Part shown: positions 21,248-29,930 of the stretch, piece by piece | Layout of the letters: each line of letters starts with the position of its first letter | Position numbering within the stretch: the stretch's first letter is position 1 | NCBI RefSeq assembly: GCF_003675895.1 | Contig: NZ_ML014759.1 | Coordinates: 31,970 to 95,969, forward strand | DNA: 64,000 nt | DNA from: Parashewanella curva | GTDB taxonomy: Bacteria; Pseudomonadota; Gammaproteobacteria; Enterobacterales; Shewanellaceae | Direction: 5' to 3' | Translations under genes and position numbers: made by a program | Notes under the pieces: generated by a model | Told to the model about the DNA's origin: nothing | Seen by the model: the letters and a program-made list of their open reading frames with translations, nothing else | Databases searched by the model: none

Positions 21248-22288
21248 ATGACATCGCCATTTGATCCTACTGAGCACCCACACCGTCGTTATAACCCACT
21301 GATTAATGAATGGGTTTTGGTGTCACCACACCGCGCTAAACGTCCTTGGCAAGGCCAAATTGAAAAGCTAGAGGAAACGGCAAAGCCAGCTTATGATGAG
21401 AGCTGTTTTTTGTGTGCGGGAAATACTCGTATCAATGGTGAAGTTAATGAGAAGTATGAAAAAACCTTTGTCTTCCAGAATGACTTTGCGGCTTTAAAAC
21501 CTGATACCCCTTTAAATGAAACCGATGATCCTCTGTTTCGTATGCGTACTGAACAAGGGGTAAGCCGTGTTATTTGCTTTTCACCTGACCACAGTAAAAC
21601 GTTACCACAGCTAAGTGTCGACGAAATCACCGACGTGGTTCAGACATGGAAGAGTCAATGTGCAGATTTGGGTCAAACTTACAAATGGGTGCAAGTATTT
21701 GAGAACAAAGGGGCTGTGATGGGCTGCTCTAATCCACACCCTCATGGGCAAGTGTGGGCTCAGCAGCATTTGCCGACCTTGGCCCTGAAAAAACAACAAG
21801 CACAGTCTGATTACTTTGCTCAACATGGTAGTAACTTATTAAGTGACTATGTTGCACGTGAAGTTGAATCTCAAGAGCGTGTGGTGGTTGAAAACTCTGA
21901 TTGGGTAGTGGTCGTTCCTTACTGGGCAAGTTGGCCGTTTGAAACCTTACTATTACCAAAGTTTTCCATTGCTCGTATGACGGGTCTCGATGCTGAAAAA
22001 GCCGCTACTTTGGCTGACATTATCAAGCAAATCACCATTCGTTATGACAATTTATTTAATTGCTCTTTCCCGTATTCAATGGGTTGGCATGGTGCACCTT
22101 ACGATGGTGAAACACACGCCGAGTGGACGTTACATGCTAGCTTCTTCCCACCACTATTACGCTCTGCCACAGTACGTAAATTTATGGTGGGGTACGAAAT
22201 GATGGCTGAAGCTCAGCGTGATTTAACCGCAGAGCAAGCCGCTGAGCGCCTAAGAAATCTATCCAATATTCACTACAGCGGACAATAA
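21248..22288 (+). CDS. galT: Galactose-1-phosphate uridylyltransferase
   Basis: GalT exchanges galactose-1-phosphate with UDP-glucose in the Leloir pathway. It has 346 residues, the normal length, with the HIT-superfamily active site [10 protein letters not shown] at about residues 163 to 172, where the second His is the nucleotidylated residue. A zinc-site Cys pair occurs near residue 56 (CFLCAG). AGGA precedes the ATG. It is the first gene of a galT-galK-galE operon with short gaps of 14 and 15 bases. Confidence 0.98.
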   Translation: MTSPFDPTEHPHRRYNPLINEWVLVSPHRAKRPWQGQIEKLEETAKPAYDESCFLCAGNTRINGEVNEKYEKTFVFQNDFAALKPDTPLNETDDPLFRMRTEQGVSRVICFSPDHSKTLPQLSVDEITDVVQTWKSQCADLGQTYKWVQVFENKGAVMGCSNPHPHGQVWAQQHLPTLALKKQQAQSDYFAQHGSNLLSDYVAREVESQERVVVENSDWVVVVPYWASWPFETLLLPKFSIARMTGLDAEKAATLADIIKQITIRYDNLFNCSFPYSMGWHGAPYDGETHAEWTLHASFFPPLLRSATVRKFMVGYEMMAEAQRDLTAEQAAERLRNLSNIHYSGQ

Positions 22289-22302
22289 AAAGAGCTAGCC
22301 CT

Positions 22303-23457
22303 ATGTCACTTTTATTAGAAAAAACACAAAATGCATTTGCAAAAGCGTTTGCTGTCGCACCTCAATATACCGTTCGAGCACCAGGACGCGTGAACCTGAT
22401 TGGCGAGCACACTGACTATAATGATGGCTTTGTATTGCCTTGTGCTATCAATTTTCATAGCTTAGTCTGTGCCAACCCACGTCAAGATCGCATTGTTCGC
22501 GTAATTGCACTGAATTATGAGCTTGAACAAGACGAATTTAGCTTAGATGCGCCTATTGAACCAGTACAAAAACAATGGGCAAACTATGTTCGTGGTGTAG
22601 TAAAAGTACTAGTCGATCGTGGTTATGAATTTAACGGTGCCGATATCGCGGTTTGCGGCAATATTCCGCAAGGAACAGGGCTATCTTCTTCAGCATCTTT
22701 AGAAGTGGTAATAGGTCAAACCTTTAAGGCCCTATATAACTTAGACATTTCTCAGCAAGATGTTGCGTTGATTGGTCAAGAAGCTGAAAATAAATTTGTC
22801 GGCTGTAATTGCGGGATCATGGATCAATTAATTTCAGCTAAAGCTGAGCAAGGTCATGCATCACTGATTGATTGCAAAACCTTAGAGCTTTCTTCGGTGT
22901 CCATTCCGGAAGGTCTGTCAATCGTCATCGTGAACTCCAATAAACAGCGTGGGCTTGTAGACAGTGAGTACAATACCCGTCGCCAACAATGTGAAGCGGC
23001 TTCCGCTTATTTCGGAGTAAAAAGCTTACGAGAAGTCGACCTAGCCACACTAGAAGCTGGCATAGATGGTTTAGAGCCAGTGATTGCCAAACGTGCTCGT
23101 CATGTGGTCACTGAAAACCAACGTGTATTAGAAGCCGTTGAAGCCATGAACAATGGTAACATTCACAAGCTGCAGGCTTTGATGGCCGCTTCTCATGCCT
23201 CAATGCGTGATGATTTTGAAATCACCGTATTTGAAATCGACACCTTAGTCGACATCATCAAAGAAGCCGTTGGCACGCAGGGTGGCGTTCGTATGACTGG
23301 TGGTGGTTTTGGTGGTTGTGTGGTTTCTCTTATCCCAGATGAATTAGTTGCAACAGTTGTGAAAACCATTAAAGATAAGTACCCTGCCGCAACAGGCTTA
23401 ACGCCAGATGTTTTTGTTTGCTCAGCCGAAGCTGGTGCGGGTGAGTTAAAGGAATAA
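22303..23457 (+). CDS. galK: Galactokinase
   Basis: GalK phosphorylates alpha-D-galactose at C1 with ATP. At 384 residues it is full length. GHMP-kinase signatures are all present: substrate motif PGRVNLIGEHTDYNDG near residue 27, the ATP loop GTGLSSSASLEV near residue 124, and the C-terminal MTGGGFGGCVVSL. It is the middle gene of galTKE. Confidence 0.98.
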   Translation: MSLLLEKTQNAFAKAFAVAPQYTVRAPGRVNLIGEHTDYNDGFVLPCAINFHSLVCANPRQDRIVRVIALNYELEQDEFSLDAPIEPVQKQWANYVRGVVKVLVDRGYEFNGADIAVCGNIPQGTGLSSSASLEVVIGQTFKALYNLDISQQDVALIGQEAENKFVGCNCGIMDQLISAKAEQGHASLIDCKTLELSSVSIPEGLSIVIVNSNKQRGLVDSEYNTRRQQCEAASAYFGVKSLREVDLATLEAGIDGLEPVIAKRARHVVTENQRVLEAVEAMNNGNIHKLQALMAASHASMRDDFEITVFEIDTLVDIIKEAVGTQGGVRMTGGGFGGCVVSLIPDELVATVVKTIKDKYPAATGLTPDVFVCSAEAGAGELKE

Positions 23458-23472
23458 TTTTAGGGTAACAAG

Positions 23473-24492
23473 ATGGCAATTTTAGTCACAGGCGGTGCGG
23501 GCTATATCGGTTCCCACACGGTTCTGAGCTTATTAGAAAACGATTATGAAGTGGTGGTGTTTGATAACCTATCAAACGCCAGTGAAACCTCACTAAAACG
23601 GGTTGAACAATTAACGGGAAAATCCGTCACTTTTGTTCAAGGTGATATTCGTGATAAAGCTGCATTAAGCCAAGTGTTTGAGCAGCATGATATTTCAGCT
23701 ACTATTCACTTTGCCGCTTTAAAAGCCGTAGGGGAATCCGCACAGATCCCACTGGCTTATTACGACAATAATGTTTATGGCACCATCACCTTATTGGAAG
23801 TCATGCAGCAGCATAAAGTTTACGACTTTATCTTTAGCTCTTCAGCCACTGTCTACGGTGAAGAAGCCATTCCGCCTTATGTTGAAACTATGAAGCTCGG
23901 TACACCTAGCAGCCCTTATGGCGCAAGCAAGGTTATGGTTGAGCGAGTCATGGAAGACTTTGGCAAATCAGATGCAAACTTCCGTGGTGTGTCTTTGCGT
24001 TACTTCAACCCGATTGGTGCTCACGAAAGCGGTCAAATTGGTGAAGATCCTAAAGGTTTGCCTAACAACCTATTACCATTTGTAGCTCAAGTAGCAGTTG
24101 GTAAGCGCGAAAAGTTAAGCGTGTTTGGTGACGATTACCCAACTCAAGATGGCTCATGTGAGCGTGATTATTTACACGTTGTCGATTTAGCCGAAGGTCA
24201 TGTTGCCGCACTAAAGTGGTTGGAAAACAATTCTGATTTTGCTGGTACTGACGCTTTTAACTTAGGTACTGGCAGTGCTATTTCAGTGTTTGCCATTATC
24301 AATGCTTTTGAAAGTGCTAATGATATTCAAATTCCATTTGAAGTGGCGCCACGTCGTGCAGGTGATCTGCCTGCGTTTTGGGCTAATGCCGACAAAGCGG
24401 CCCAGGCACTTAACTGGCAAGCTAAACGTAGTCTAGAAGATATGATGAAGGATACATGGCGTTGGCAGTCTAATAACCCGAATGGGTATTAA
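23473..24492 (+). CDS. galE: UDP-glucose 4-epimerase
   Basis: GalE interconverts UDP-galactose and UDP-glucose and completes the Leloir pathway. It is 339 residues, matching E. coli GalE. The NAD-binding GGAGYIGSH motif is at the N-terminus. The catalytic Ser-Tyr-Lys set is visible as SSSATVYG and the YGASK motif near residue 150. Operon-last position after galT and galK; an intrinsic terminator follows within 25 bases. Confidence 0.98.
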   Translation: MAILVTGGAGYIGSHTVLSLLENDYEVVVFDNLSNASETSLKRVEQLTGKSVTFVQGDIRDKAALSQVFEQHDISATIHFAALKAVGESAQIPLAYYDNNVYGTITLLEVMQQHKVYDFIFSSSATVYGEEAIPPYVETMKLGTPSSPYGASKVMVERVMEDFGKSDANFRGVSLRYFNPIGAHESGQIGEDPKGLPNNLLPFVAQVAVGKREKLSVFGDDYPTQDGSCERDYLHVVDLAEGHVAALKWLENNSDFAGTDAFNLGTGSAISVFAIINAFESANDIQIPFEVAPRRAGDLPAFWANADKAAQALNWQAKRSLEDMMKDTWRWQSNNPNGY

Positions 24493-24515
24493 CGGTTGTT
24501 ATATTTTGGATCCCC

Positions 24516-24546
24516 AAAGCCGTTTTTTTCATAAAGCGGCTTTTTT
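24516..24546 (+). terminator. Intrinsic terminator of galTKE
   Basis: A stem AAAGCCG/CGGCTTT with a 14-base T-rich loop is followed by a run of six or more T. It begins 24 bases after the galE stop. A and T runs on both sides may let it also act on the convergent minus-strand lipoprotein transcript. Confidence 0.8.
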
Positions 24547-24556
24547 CTCGACTACG

Positions 24557-24985
24557 TTAGCTGCTCACGTTAATTTGATTCAGTGAGTTAATTTTGATCA
24601 GGGTTTGAAAATAATAGTCTTTAGTTACTTTTCCATCTGAAATAACGTAAATCTTAATTTTTTTAACCTCACCTTTTACTTCAAGCAATTTATTTAAAAA
24701 GTACTTTTCTGGTGGAGTCCCGTAGCTTTCATCCAGTTCAAAGACGAGCATTGGGGTAATTTCTACCGAGATATTTCGTCTATCACGGTAATCATTTTGT
24801 GTGTTTAAATAAACACGTTCTCCTACCAGAGCAGTGCTTTTAATCGGCAGTTTAAACGTTCCGTTCACACTTTTAGGCGTATGTTGCTCGGCCAAGGCCA
24901 TGCTGGTATCTGAGTTAACCGCTTGTTTAGATGTCGAACTACAAGCCCCTAAAAATAAACAAAAAGCAACAACAGCAAACTTCAT
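24557..24985 (-). CDS. Putative lipoprotein of unknown function
   Basis: A 142-residue protein with a lipoprotein signal: a hydrophobic N-terminus ending in the lipobox LGAC, so Cys15 would be lipidated. The mature part is beta-rich without a recognised domain. It ends a minus-strand group and starts two bases after the acyltransferase stop, suggesting co-transcription. Attachment to inner or outer membrane cannot be settled; the residue after Cys is Ser, which would favour outer-membrane sorting. Confidence 0.72.
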   Translation of the reverse strand: MKFAVVAFCLFLGACSSTSKQAVNSDTSMALAEQHTPKSVNGTFKLPIKSTALVGERVYLNTQNDYRDRRNISVEITPMLVFELDESYGTPPEKYFLNKLLEVKGEVKKIKIYVISDGKVTKDYYFQTLIKINSLNQINVSS

Positions 24986-24987
24986 TT

Positions 24988-26109
24988 TTATCTCCCTATT
25001 TTAGTTCTTAATCCAAACAAGTACCTTGTCACCCAATATGGTTTAATCGCAAAATAGCAAGTGGCCGCACAAACAGAAAAAGTAGCTACAAGCAGACTTA
25101 ACGATTTAACCGCGATTCCTGCGTCCCACTGCACAATATAATAAGCAAACACCACAATAATGGTTTGATGCAAAATATAAAAAGGGTAAATCAGTTCATT
25201 AGCCGTCTTTAACCATTTTGGTGTGGATTTACACATGACACTGGCGTACCCGACTAATGTTAGTAAACCTGACCATGATACTAAGGTGCAGACCAACCAC
25301 CATAGTTGCCAACGTATATCTAATGACACATAGGCGCTAATATCGGGCTTGAAATAATAGCCGTAAAACAACAGCGAACTGAATATAAACCACTTGAGAT
25401 TGGTGCTGCGATTATCAGCAAGTGCTTTCCAAATAATCGGACTTTTTATAAAACACATACCTGCCACAAAGAACATTAGGAAAAATACGGACACTGATAA
25501 GTTTTCAATATTATGGCTTTGCGATGGCATCGCCCATTTCAGGCTTAACCTCACCGTTAACACCAAGAGCACTAATGAGAAAAGCCCATGCTGAATGACG
25601 ACTAGTCGACTGAGTTTATTGATAAAGCGTTCACCGAGGTTACTGTTTAAAACACGATTCAATGGCGCGGCCATAATCATAAAAATGATCAAAAATTCGA
25701 TAAACCACAGATGATTAGCGTCGAATGACAAGACTAACTTTTTATAAGCGTCGACTACGCCTTGATAATCACCAATATTCTCGTAGTAATTTTGTGGAGG
25801 GACGATGAACATCATTGCAATAATAAGCGGCACAAATAACCGATGAAACTTACTCACAAGAAACGCTTTTACACTGACCCTTTGCAATAGAATAAAGCTG
25901 CCAGCCCCTGCGACAAAAAATAAGGTTTGCAGCCGTAGCTGTTCAAAATACACCATAATGTCATCGAGTAATTTACTCGATTCATTGTTCATTACATGCC
26001 AGCCATCGCCATTAAATGGCATAAACACATGATGCAGAAATACCGCTAATATCAACAACACTCTAAGCCAATCTAACTCTGAATATCGTATTTGTTCCAT
26101 CTTCTTCAT
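24988..26109 (-). CDS. Acyltransferase 3 family membrane protein
   Basis: A 373-residue polytopic inner-membrane protein with about ten helices. The N-terminal RYSELDWLRVLLILAVFLHH contains the conserved Arg and catalytic-type His of the acyltransferase-3 (OafA/glucan-modifying) family. Such proteins move acyl groups onto sugars or other cell-surface molecules. Its acceptor is unknown. ATG codons at 26109 and 26100 are both possible starts. It follows the LysE-type gene by 20 bases on the same strand. Confidence 0.8.
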   Translation of the reverse strand: MKKMEQIRYSELDWLRVLLILAVFLHHVFMPFNGDGWHVMNNESSKLLDDIMVYFEQLRLQTLFFVAGAGSFILLQRVSVKAFLVSKFHRLFVPLIIAMMFIVPPQNYYENIGDYQGVVDAYKKLVLSFDANHLWFIEFLIIFMIMAAPLNRVLNSNLGERFINKLSRLVVIQHGLFSLVLLVLTVRLSLKWAMPSQSHNIENLSVSVFFLMFFVAGMCFIKSPIIWKALADNRSTNLKWFIFSSLLFYGYYFKPDISAYVSLDIRWQLWWLVCTLVSWSGLLTLVGYASVMCKSTPKWLKTANELIYPFYILHQTIIVVFAYYIVQWDAGIAVKSLSLLVATFSVCAATCYFAIKPYWVTRYLFGLRTKIGR

Positions 26110-26129
26110 TCGTCCATGTTTGATTTTAT

Positions 26130-26720
26130 TTATAGGAGCAACGCCGCTGCAACACTAACCACCAACAGAACAGCAAAGACAATACGAATAAACCGAGCAC
26201 GCTTTGGTGTCGCGAACACCGGCTTTAATAGCCCGCCCGCTCCCAGCCAAATCACATCAACAATACAAGCTACGACAAATCCCGTTAAGCCAGTTAAGAC
26301 GTAACTTAGAACTACATTGTCGACAGGAAGTAGAAATTGTGAAAACAAGGCTAAGAACGCGGCATATACTTTTGGATTAAACAGATTCAATAAAAAACCG
26401 TCTTTAAAGTCAGGTGCTTCATCCCGCTGACCCACTCCGCCTTTTGCAGTCGCAATTTTATAAGCGACAAACAAAATATACCCTGTCGCAATCAGCTGAC
26501 AAACTATTCGAACTTTGGGAAAGGTTTCAAATAACGCAGCCAAACCAACCGCTGCAATGGTGATCGCAACCGCTATACCGGATAAAATCCCAGCAAGAAA
26601 TGGAAGCCCTCTTTTAAACCCTGAACTGGCACCTACCGCTGCTAACGCCAATGGCGCAGGACCGGGCGATCCTAAAAACGCGGCTGTGGTTAATACTAAG
26701 GTGATCCAACTTTCTAACAT
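26130..26720 (-). CDS. LysE/RhtB family amino-acid exporter
   Basis: A 196-residue inner-membrane protein with about six helices. The N-terminal AAFLGSPGPAPLALAAVGAS corresponds to the SPGP motif of the LysE/RhtB superfamily. The loop GVGQRDEAPDFKDGFLLNLFNPK is also typical. Family members export amino acids or homoserine lactones; no substrate can be assigned. It sits twelve bases behind the SDR gene and probably shares its transcript. Confidence 0.82.
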   Translation of the reverse strand: MLESWITLVLTTAAFLGSPGPAPLALAAVGASSGFKRGLPFLAGILSGIAVAITIAAVGLAALFETFPKVRIVCQLIATGYILFVAYKIATAKGGVGQRDEAPDFKDGFLLNLFNPKVYAAFLALFSQFLLPVDNVVLSYVLTGLTGFVVACIVDVIWLGAGGLLKPVFATPKRARFIRIVFAVLLVVSVAAALLL

Positions 26721-26732
26721 GCCTGTACTTCC

Positions 26733-27464
26733 TTATAGCCCACCTGAGACATCAATAATATCACCAGTGATAAATGAGGCTTTTTCTGATAATAACCAAC
26801 TTATGGTGTGTGCGACTTCTTCAGCTTTACCATAACGTTTTAGGGGAATTGCATCTGCAAGCCGTTTAACTCGATTGACTTCCCCACCGTCCGCATGGAT
26901 TTCTGTATCGATAATGGCAGGTCGTACGCAGTTCACGCGAATGTTTCTGGGAGCCAACTCTTTAGCTAAGCCTATGGTAAGAGAGTCAATAGCTCCTTTA
27001 GAAGCCGCGTAATCAAGGTATTCATTGGGCGCTCCCGTTCTCGCAGCAACAGAGCCAATATTGACTATCGCACCGCCATTAGGCATGTGTTCAAGGGCAA
27101 ATTTACTACACAGAAAGTAGCTGGTGATGTTATTGGTTAAAATGCGATTGATTCTAGATTCCGTTAACTCTGTAAGCGGACTTTGTGTTTCTAAGATACC
27201 AACATTATTGACAAGGTGGGTGACGACACCCAATTCAGAAACAGCAAATTCAAATAACGACTTTACACCTTGAGTGTTAGATACATCGGCTTTAAAGGCT
27301 ACCGCCATTCCACCAGCTTGCTTAATTTCATCGACAAGTTGTTCTGCTTTTTGTTGATTAGATTTGAAATTAATACAAACAAAGTAACCTTCAGAGACTA
27401 ATACCTTTGCAGTAGCAGCCCCAATTCCTCTGCCGCCACCAGTAATCACAACAACCTTCTTCAC
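26733..27464 (-). CDS. Short-chain dehydrogenase/reductase (SDR family)
   Basis: A 243-residue cytosolic NAD(P)-dependent oxidoreductase of the classical SDR type. It has the cofactor motif GGGRGIGAAT at residues 8 to 17, a NNVG motif replacing NNAG, the catalytic serine in NIGSVAAR and YAASK as the YxxxK motif. The C-terminal FITGDIIDVSGGL is characteristic. It leads a minus-strand group with the LysE-type exporter, acyltransferase and lipoprotein genes. Substrate unknown. Confidence 0.87.
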   Translation of the reverse strand: MKKVVVITGGGRGIGAATAKVLVSEGYFVCINFKSNQQKAEQLVDEIKQAGGMAVAFKADVSNTQGVKSLFEFAVSELGVVTHLVNNVGILETQSPLTELTESRINRILTNNITSYFLCSKFALEHMPNGGAIVNIGSVAARTGAPNEYLDYAASKGAIDSLTIGLAKELAPRNIRVNCVRPAIIDTEIHADGGEVNRVKRLADAIPLKRYGKAEEVAHTISWLLSEKASFITGDIIDVSGGL

Positions 27465-27599
27465 TTACACTCCATGTTCATGCTTACATAACAAAATGAT
27501 AACATCATGCTTTGTTAATCAAAACAACAATGATGTAATGGAATGTTTATGAGTAGAGGCACCTATTGAGAGTCAAATCGCGACAAAGAGAATTGGTAG

Positions 27600-29747
27600 T
27601 TACCAACTCCCTTGAGTGCTAAAGAACTCGTATGACTCCACGTCTTGTAGCTTTTGCGAGAGTTGGCGACCAAGATTCAATAAATTCGAATTGTGTTGGT
27701 AATGCGCAATTGCTTCTTTAAGCTCAGAAATGGCTTGCTGCGTTCTGCCTAAACTATCAAGGGCAATGTAATACACATAGGCATATTGAGCATTATCGGA
27801 CGCTTGGTTAACCGCTCGCTTAAAATAGGTTAACGCTTGTTGATGCTGCTTTTGACGAATTAAAAATAAACCATAGCTGTAACTCACAACCGCTGAATTA
27901 GGGACATTTTGTAGCGCTTCTGAGTACACTTTCCGCTCTTTATTCGCTTGGCGCAAGTTGCGATAAATATCGGTCAAGTTGATATATGATTCAGCAAAGT
28001 AAGGGTCAACTTTAATGCTGTGATTAAGCGCCACAATAGCCGCATCATAGTTTCTCATCCTCACCAATTCTTGACTGGCATTCAAGCTACCTTCTCCTCG
28101 CCACGCATTAGTATCATGGGACGATACAAGCTCGTCATACGCCGCTTTAAGTGCGTTCATATCGGTAAGGTGTGAGTCCAATAATGCCGTTGCCGTTGTG
28201 ACTCGAATAGCGCGGTATTGATCTTTAAGCAATTTGGGCAAAGATAATTGGCGTTGCCCCTCTGGCAATAATTGCCCAATCTTCGCTACCGCTAAGCGGA
28301 TCAATGGCTCTTTGGAGTTTATCCAAGGCTCGACTGTAGCATTGTCTATTTGCCTTGTACTGTTGGGCAGCAAGGCTATTGCACTGGCACGCTTGATCAC
28401 CGCCAAACGGTGATCATTGATAACCGCTAAGTGCTGAGATAAAGGTAACCCACCTTGCTTTTGTAGCAGAATATAATCCAATTCAACCTGAGTTAAAGTA
28501 TTTGATTTGCCGTACCAAGAAGCCACTTTGGCAGTCGACCAACTGACAGGCTTATCTTTATGGCAAGTGCTGCAGGCATTCGGAATACCAAACTCTTCAG
28601 TCAAGCTCGGTCTTGGAATGCTAAAGCTGTGATCTCGCCTATCATCAACGCCCATATATCGAGTTTCTGGCATATGACAACTGACACATTGTGCGCCTTC
28701 ACTATCAAATGGATGGTTGAGGTGAGCTTGGGTTTGATAGGCATCGGCTTTATGACATTGCAAACACAAGCCATTATTTTGGGCTTTCACCTTCATGGTG
28801 TGTTTGTCGTGACAATCAAGGCAGTTCACTCCAGCTTTATACATCTTACTTTGTAAAAATGAGCCGTAAACATACACTTCTTCTTTGATTTGGCCATCGG
28901 CATGGTACAAAGGTGCGGCAAGTAAATCGGGCGTAAATTGATCTAAAAAGGGTTTGGCAGGATCAATGCCATCTGTCAGTGGCGTACGCAGTGCATGGCA
29001 AGCAAAACAGGTATCCATAAAGCGATTATCACGATGACTATCTGTTCGGCTGGCAATGTTTTCGCCCGGCTTAAACATCCAGTCTAATTGCGAACCAACT
29101 TTAGGTTTGGGCGCTTTAAAGTGATCATCTTTTACCGTATGACACGACTTACAATTGACATTGATGCCTTCAAATGTGGTGTTAAAGGTATTACTGGTTT
29201 TATCGTAATTTCGAGTAAGTCCCTGCGAGTGACAATCAGCACACATGCCATTCCAGTTTTGTAGTGGTTGCTGCCAATGAAAGCGATCATTAGGTTTCAC
29301 ATCTTCATCAGCATAATTAGGATACCAACGCTGCCCACCTTCAGATTTTGTGCGGCTGTCCCATGAAAACGAAAAGGTTTGGTAGCGGCCATTATTGGTT
29401 TTTATCAAGTACTGTTGCAGTGGGTAGTGACCAAAAGTGTAAGCGATTTGGTAACGCTGCGTTTTGCCACCTTCAATAAGCTCAACCCAGAATGTCTTCC
29501 CTTTCTTAAAAAATCGAGCTTTTTGAGTGTGATGCTTCACTGTCACATTATTAAAATTCCCCAAGACACTTTGATCATTAGGCAACATCATAGCTTTGGC
29601 GTGATCGGACTTAAGCCAATCTTTGTGCTCGGTTTTATGGCAACTGGTGCAGTTAACTGAATGGGTTGGGCTCGCGTTGGCGATACCGATAAACAGCGAC
29701 ATCAAAAATAGAAAGGAGCTTAATATTATCTTTAATTTCCAAGTCAT
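27600..29747 (-). CDS. Octaheme c-type cytochrome with C-terminal TPR domain
   Basis: A 715-residue periplasmic protein. A signal peptide ends near the ANAS sequence. The N-terminal half carries eight CXXCH heme sites (CTSCH, CADCH, CKSCH, CFACH, CLDCH, CLQCH, CVSCH, CSTCH), all before residue 410. The C-terminal third has tetratricopeptide repeats, for example FAESYINLTDIYRNL and NSAVVSYSYGLFLI. Such heme-TPR fusions occur in Shewanella and Vibrio relatives and probably carry electrons to or from partner proteins held by the TPRs. The redox partner and substrate cannot be read from this window. The gene is alone, upstream of and co-oriented with nothing closely spaced. Confidence 0.9.
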   Translation of the reverse strand: MTWKLKIILSSFLFLMSLFIGIANASPTHSVNCTSCHKTEHKDWLKSDHAKAMMLPNDQSVLGNFNNVTVKHHTQKARFFKKGKTFWVELIEGGKTQRYQIAYTFGHYPLQQYLIKTNNGRYQTFSFSWDSRTKSEGGQRWYPNYADEDVKPNDRFHWQQPLQNWNGMCADCHSQGLTRNYDKTSNTFNTTFEGINVNCKSCHTVKDDHFKAPKPKVGSQLDWMFKPGENIASRTDSHRDNRFMDTCFACHALRTPLTDGIDPAKPFLDQFTPDLLAAPLYHADGQIKEEVYVYGSFLQSKMYKAGVNCLDCHDKHTMKVKAQNNGLCLQCHKADAYQTQAHLNHPFDSEGAQCVSCHMPETRYMGVDDRRDHSFSIPRPSLTEEFGIPNACSTCHKDKPVSWSTAKVASWYGKSNTLTQVELDYILLQKQGGLPLSQHLAVINDHRLAVIKRASAIALLPNSTRQIDNATVEPWINSKEPLIRLAVAKIGQLLPEGQRQLSLPKLLKDQYRAIRVTTATALLDSHLTDMNALKAAYDELVSSHDTNAWRGEGSLNASQELVRMRNYDAAIVALNHSIKVDPYFAESYINLTDIYRNLRQANKERKVYSEALQNVPNSAVVSYSYGLFLIRQKQHQQALTYFKRAVNQASDNAQYAYVYYIALDSLGRTQQAISELKEAIAHYQHNSNLLNLGRQLSQKLQDVESYEFFSTQGSW

Positions 29748-29886
29748 TCTGATCCCACTTCTTATTGTTATTTTCCGAACAGCACTGACTTTTATAAGTC
29801 ATCAGTAACACTTATCTTACCTCAAGAGTTACTGACAACAAATCAATTATCATATTTATTATATGAGAAGAGGACAAAGATGAAAT

Positions 29887-29919
29887 GAAAAGCGCCACGG
29901 CCTTGGGAAATGACCGTGG
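29887..29919 (-). terminator. Possible terminator of the hybrid kinase gene
   Basis: On the minus strand a CCACGG/CCGTGG stem lies 12 bases after the kinase gene stop and is followed by CGCTTTTC. The stem is short and the T run is broken, so efficiency is uncertain. Confidence 0.4.
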
Positions 29920-29930
29920 TATATAGAGGG

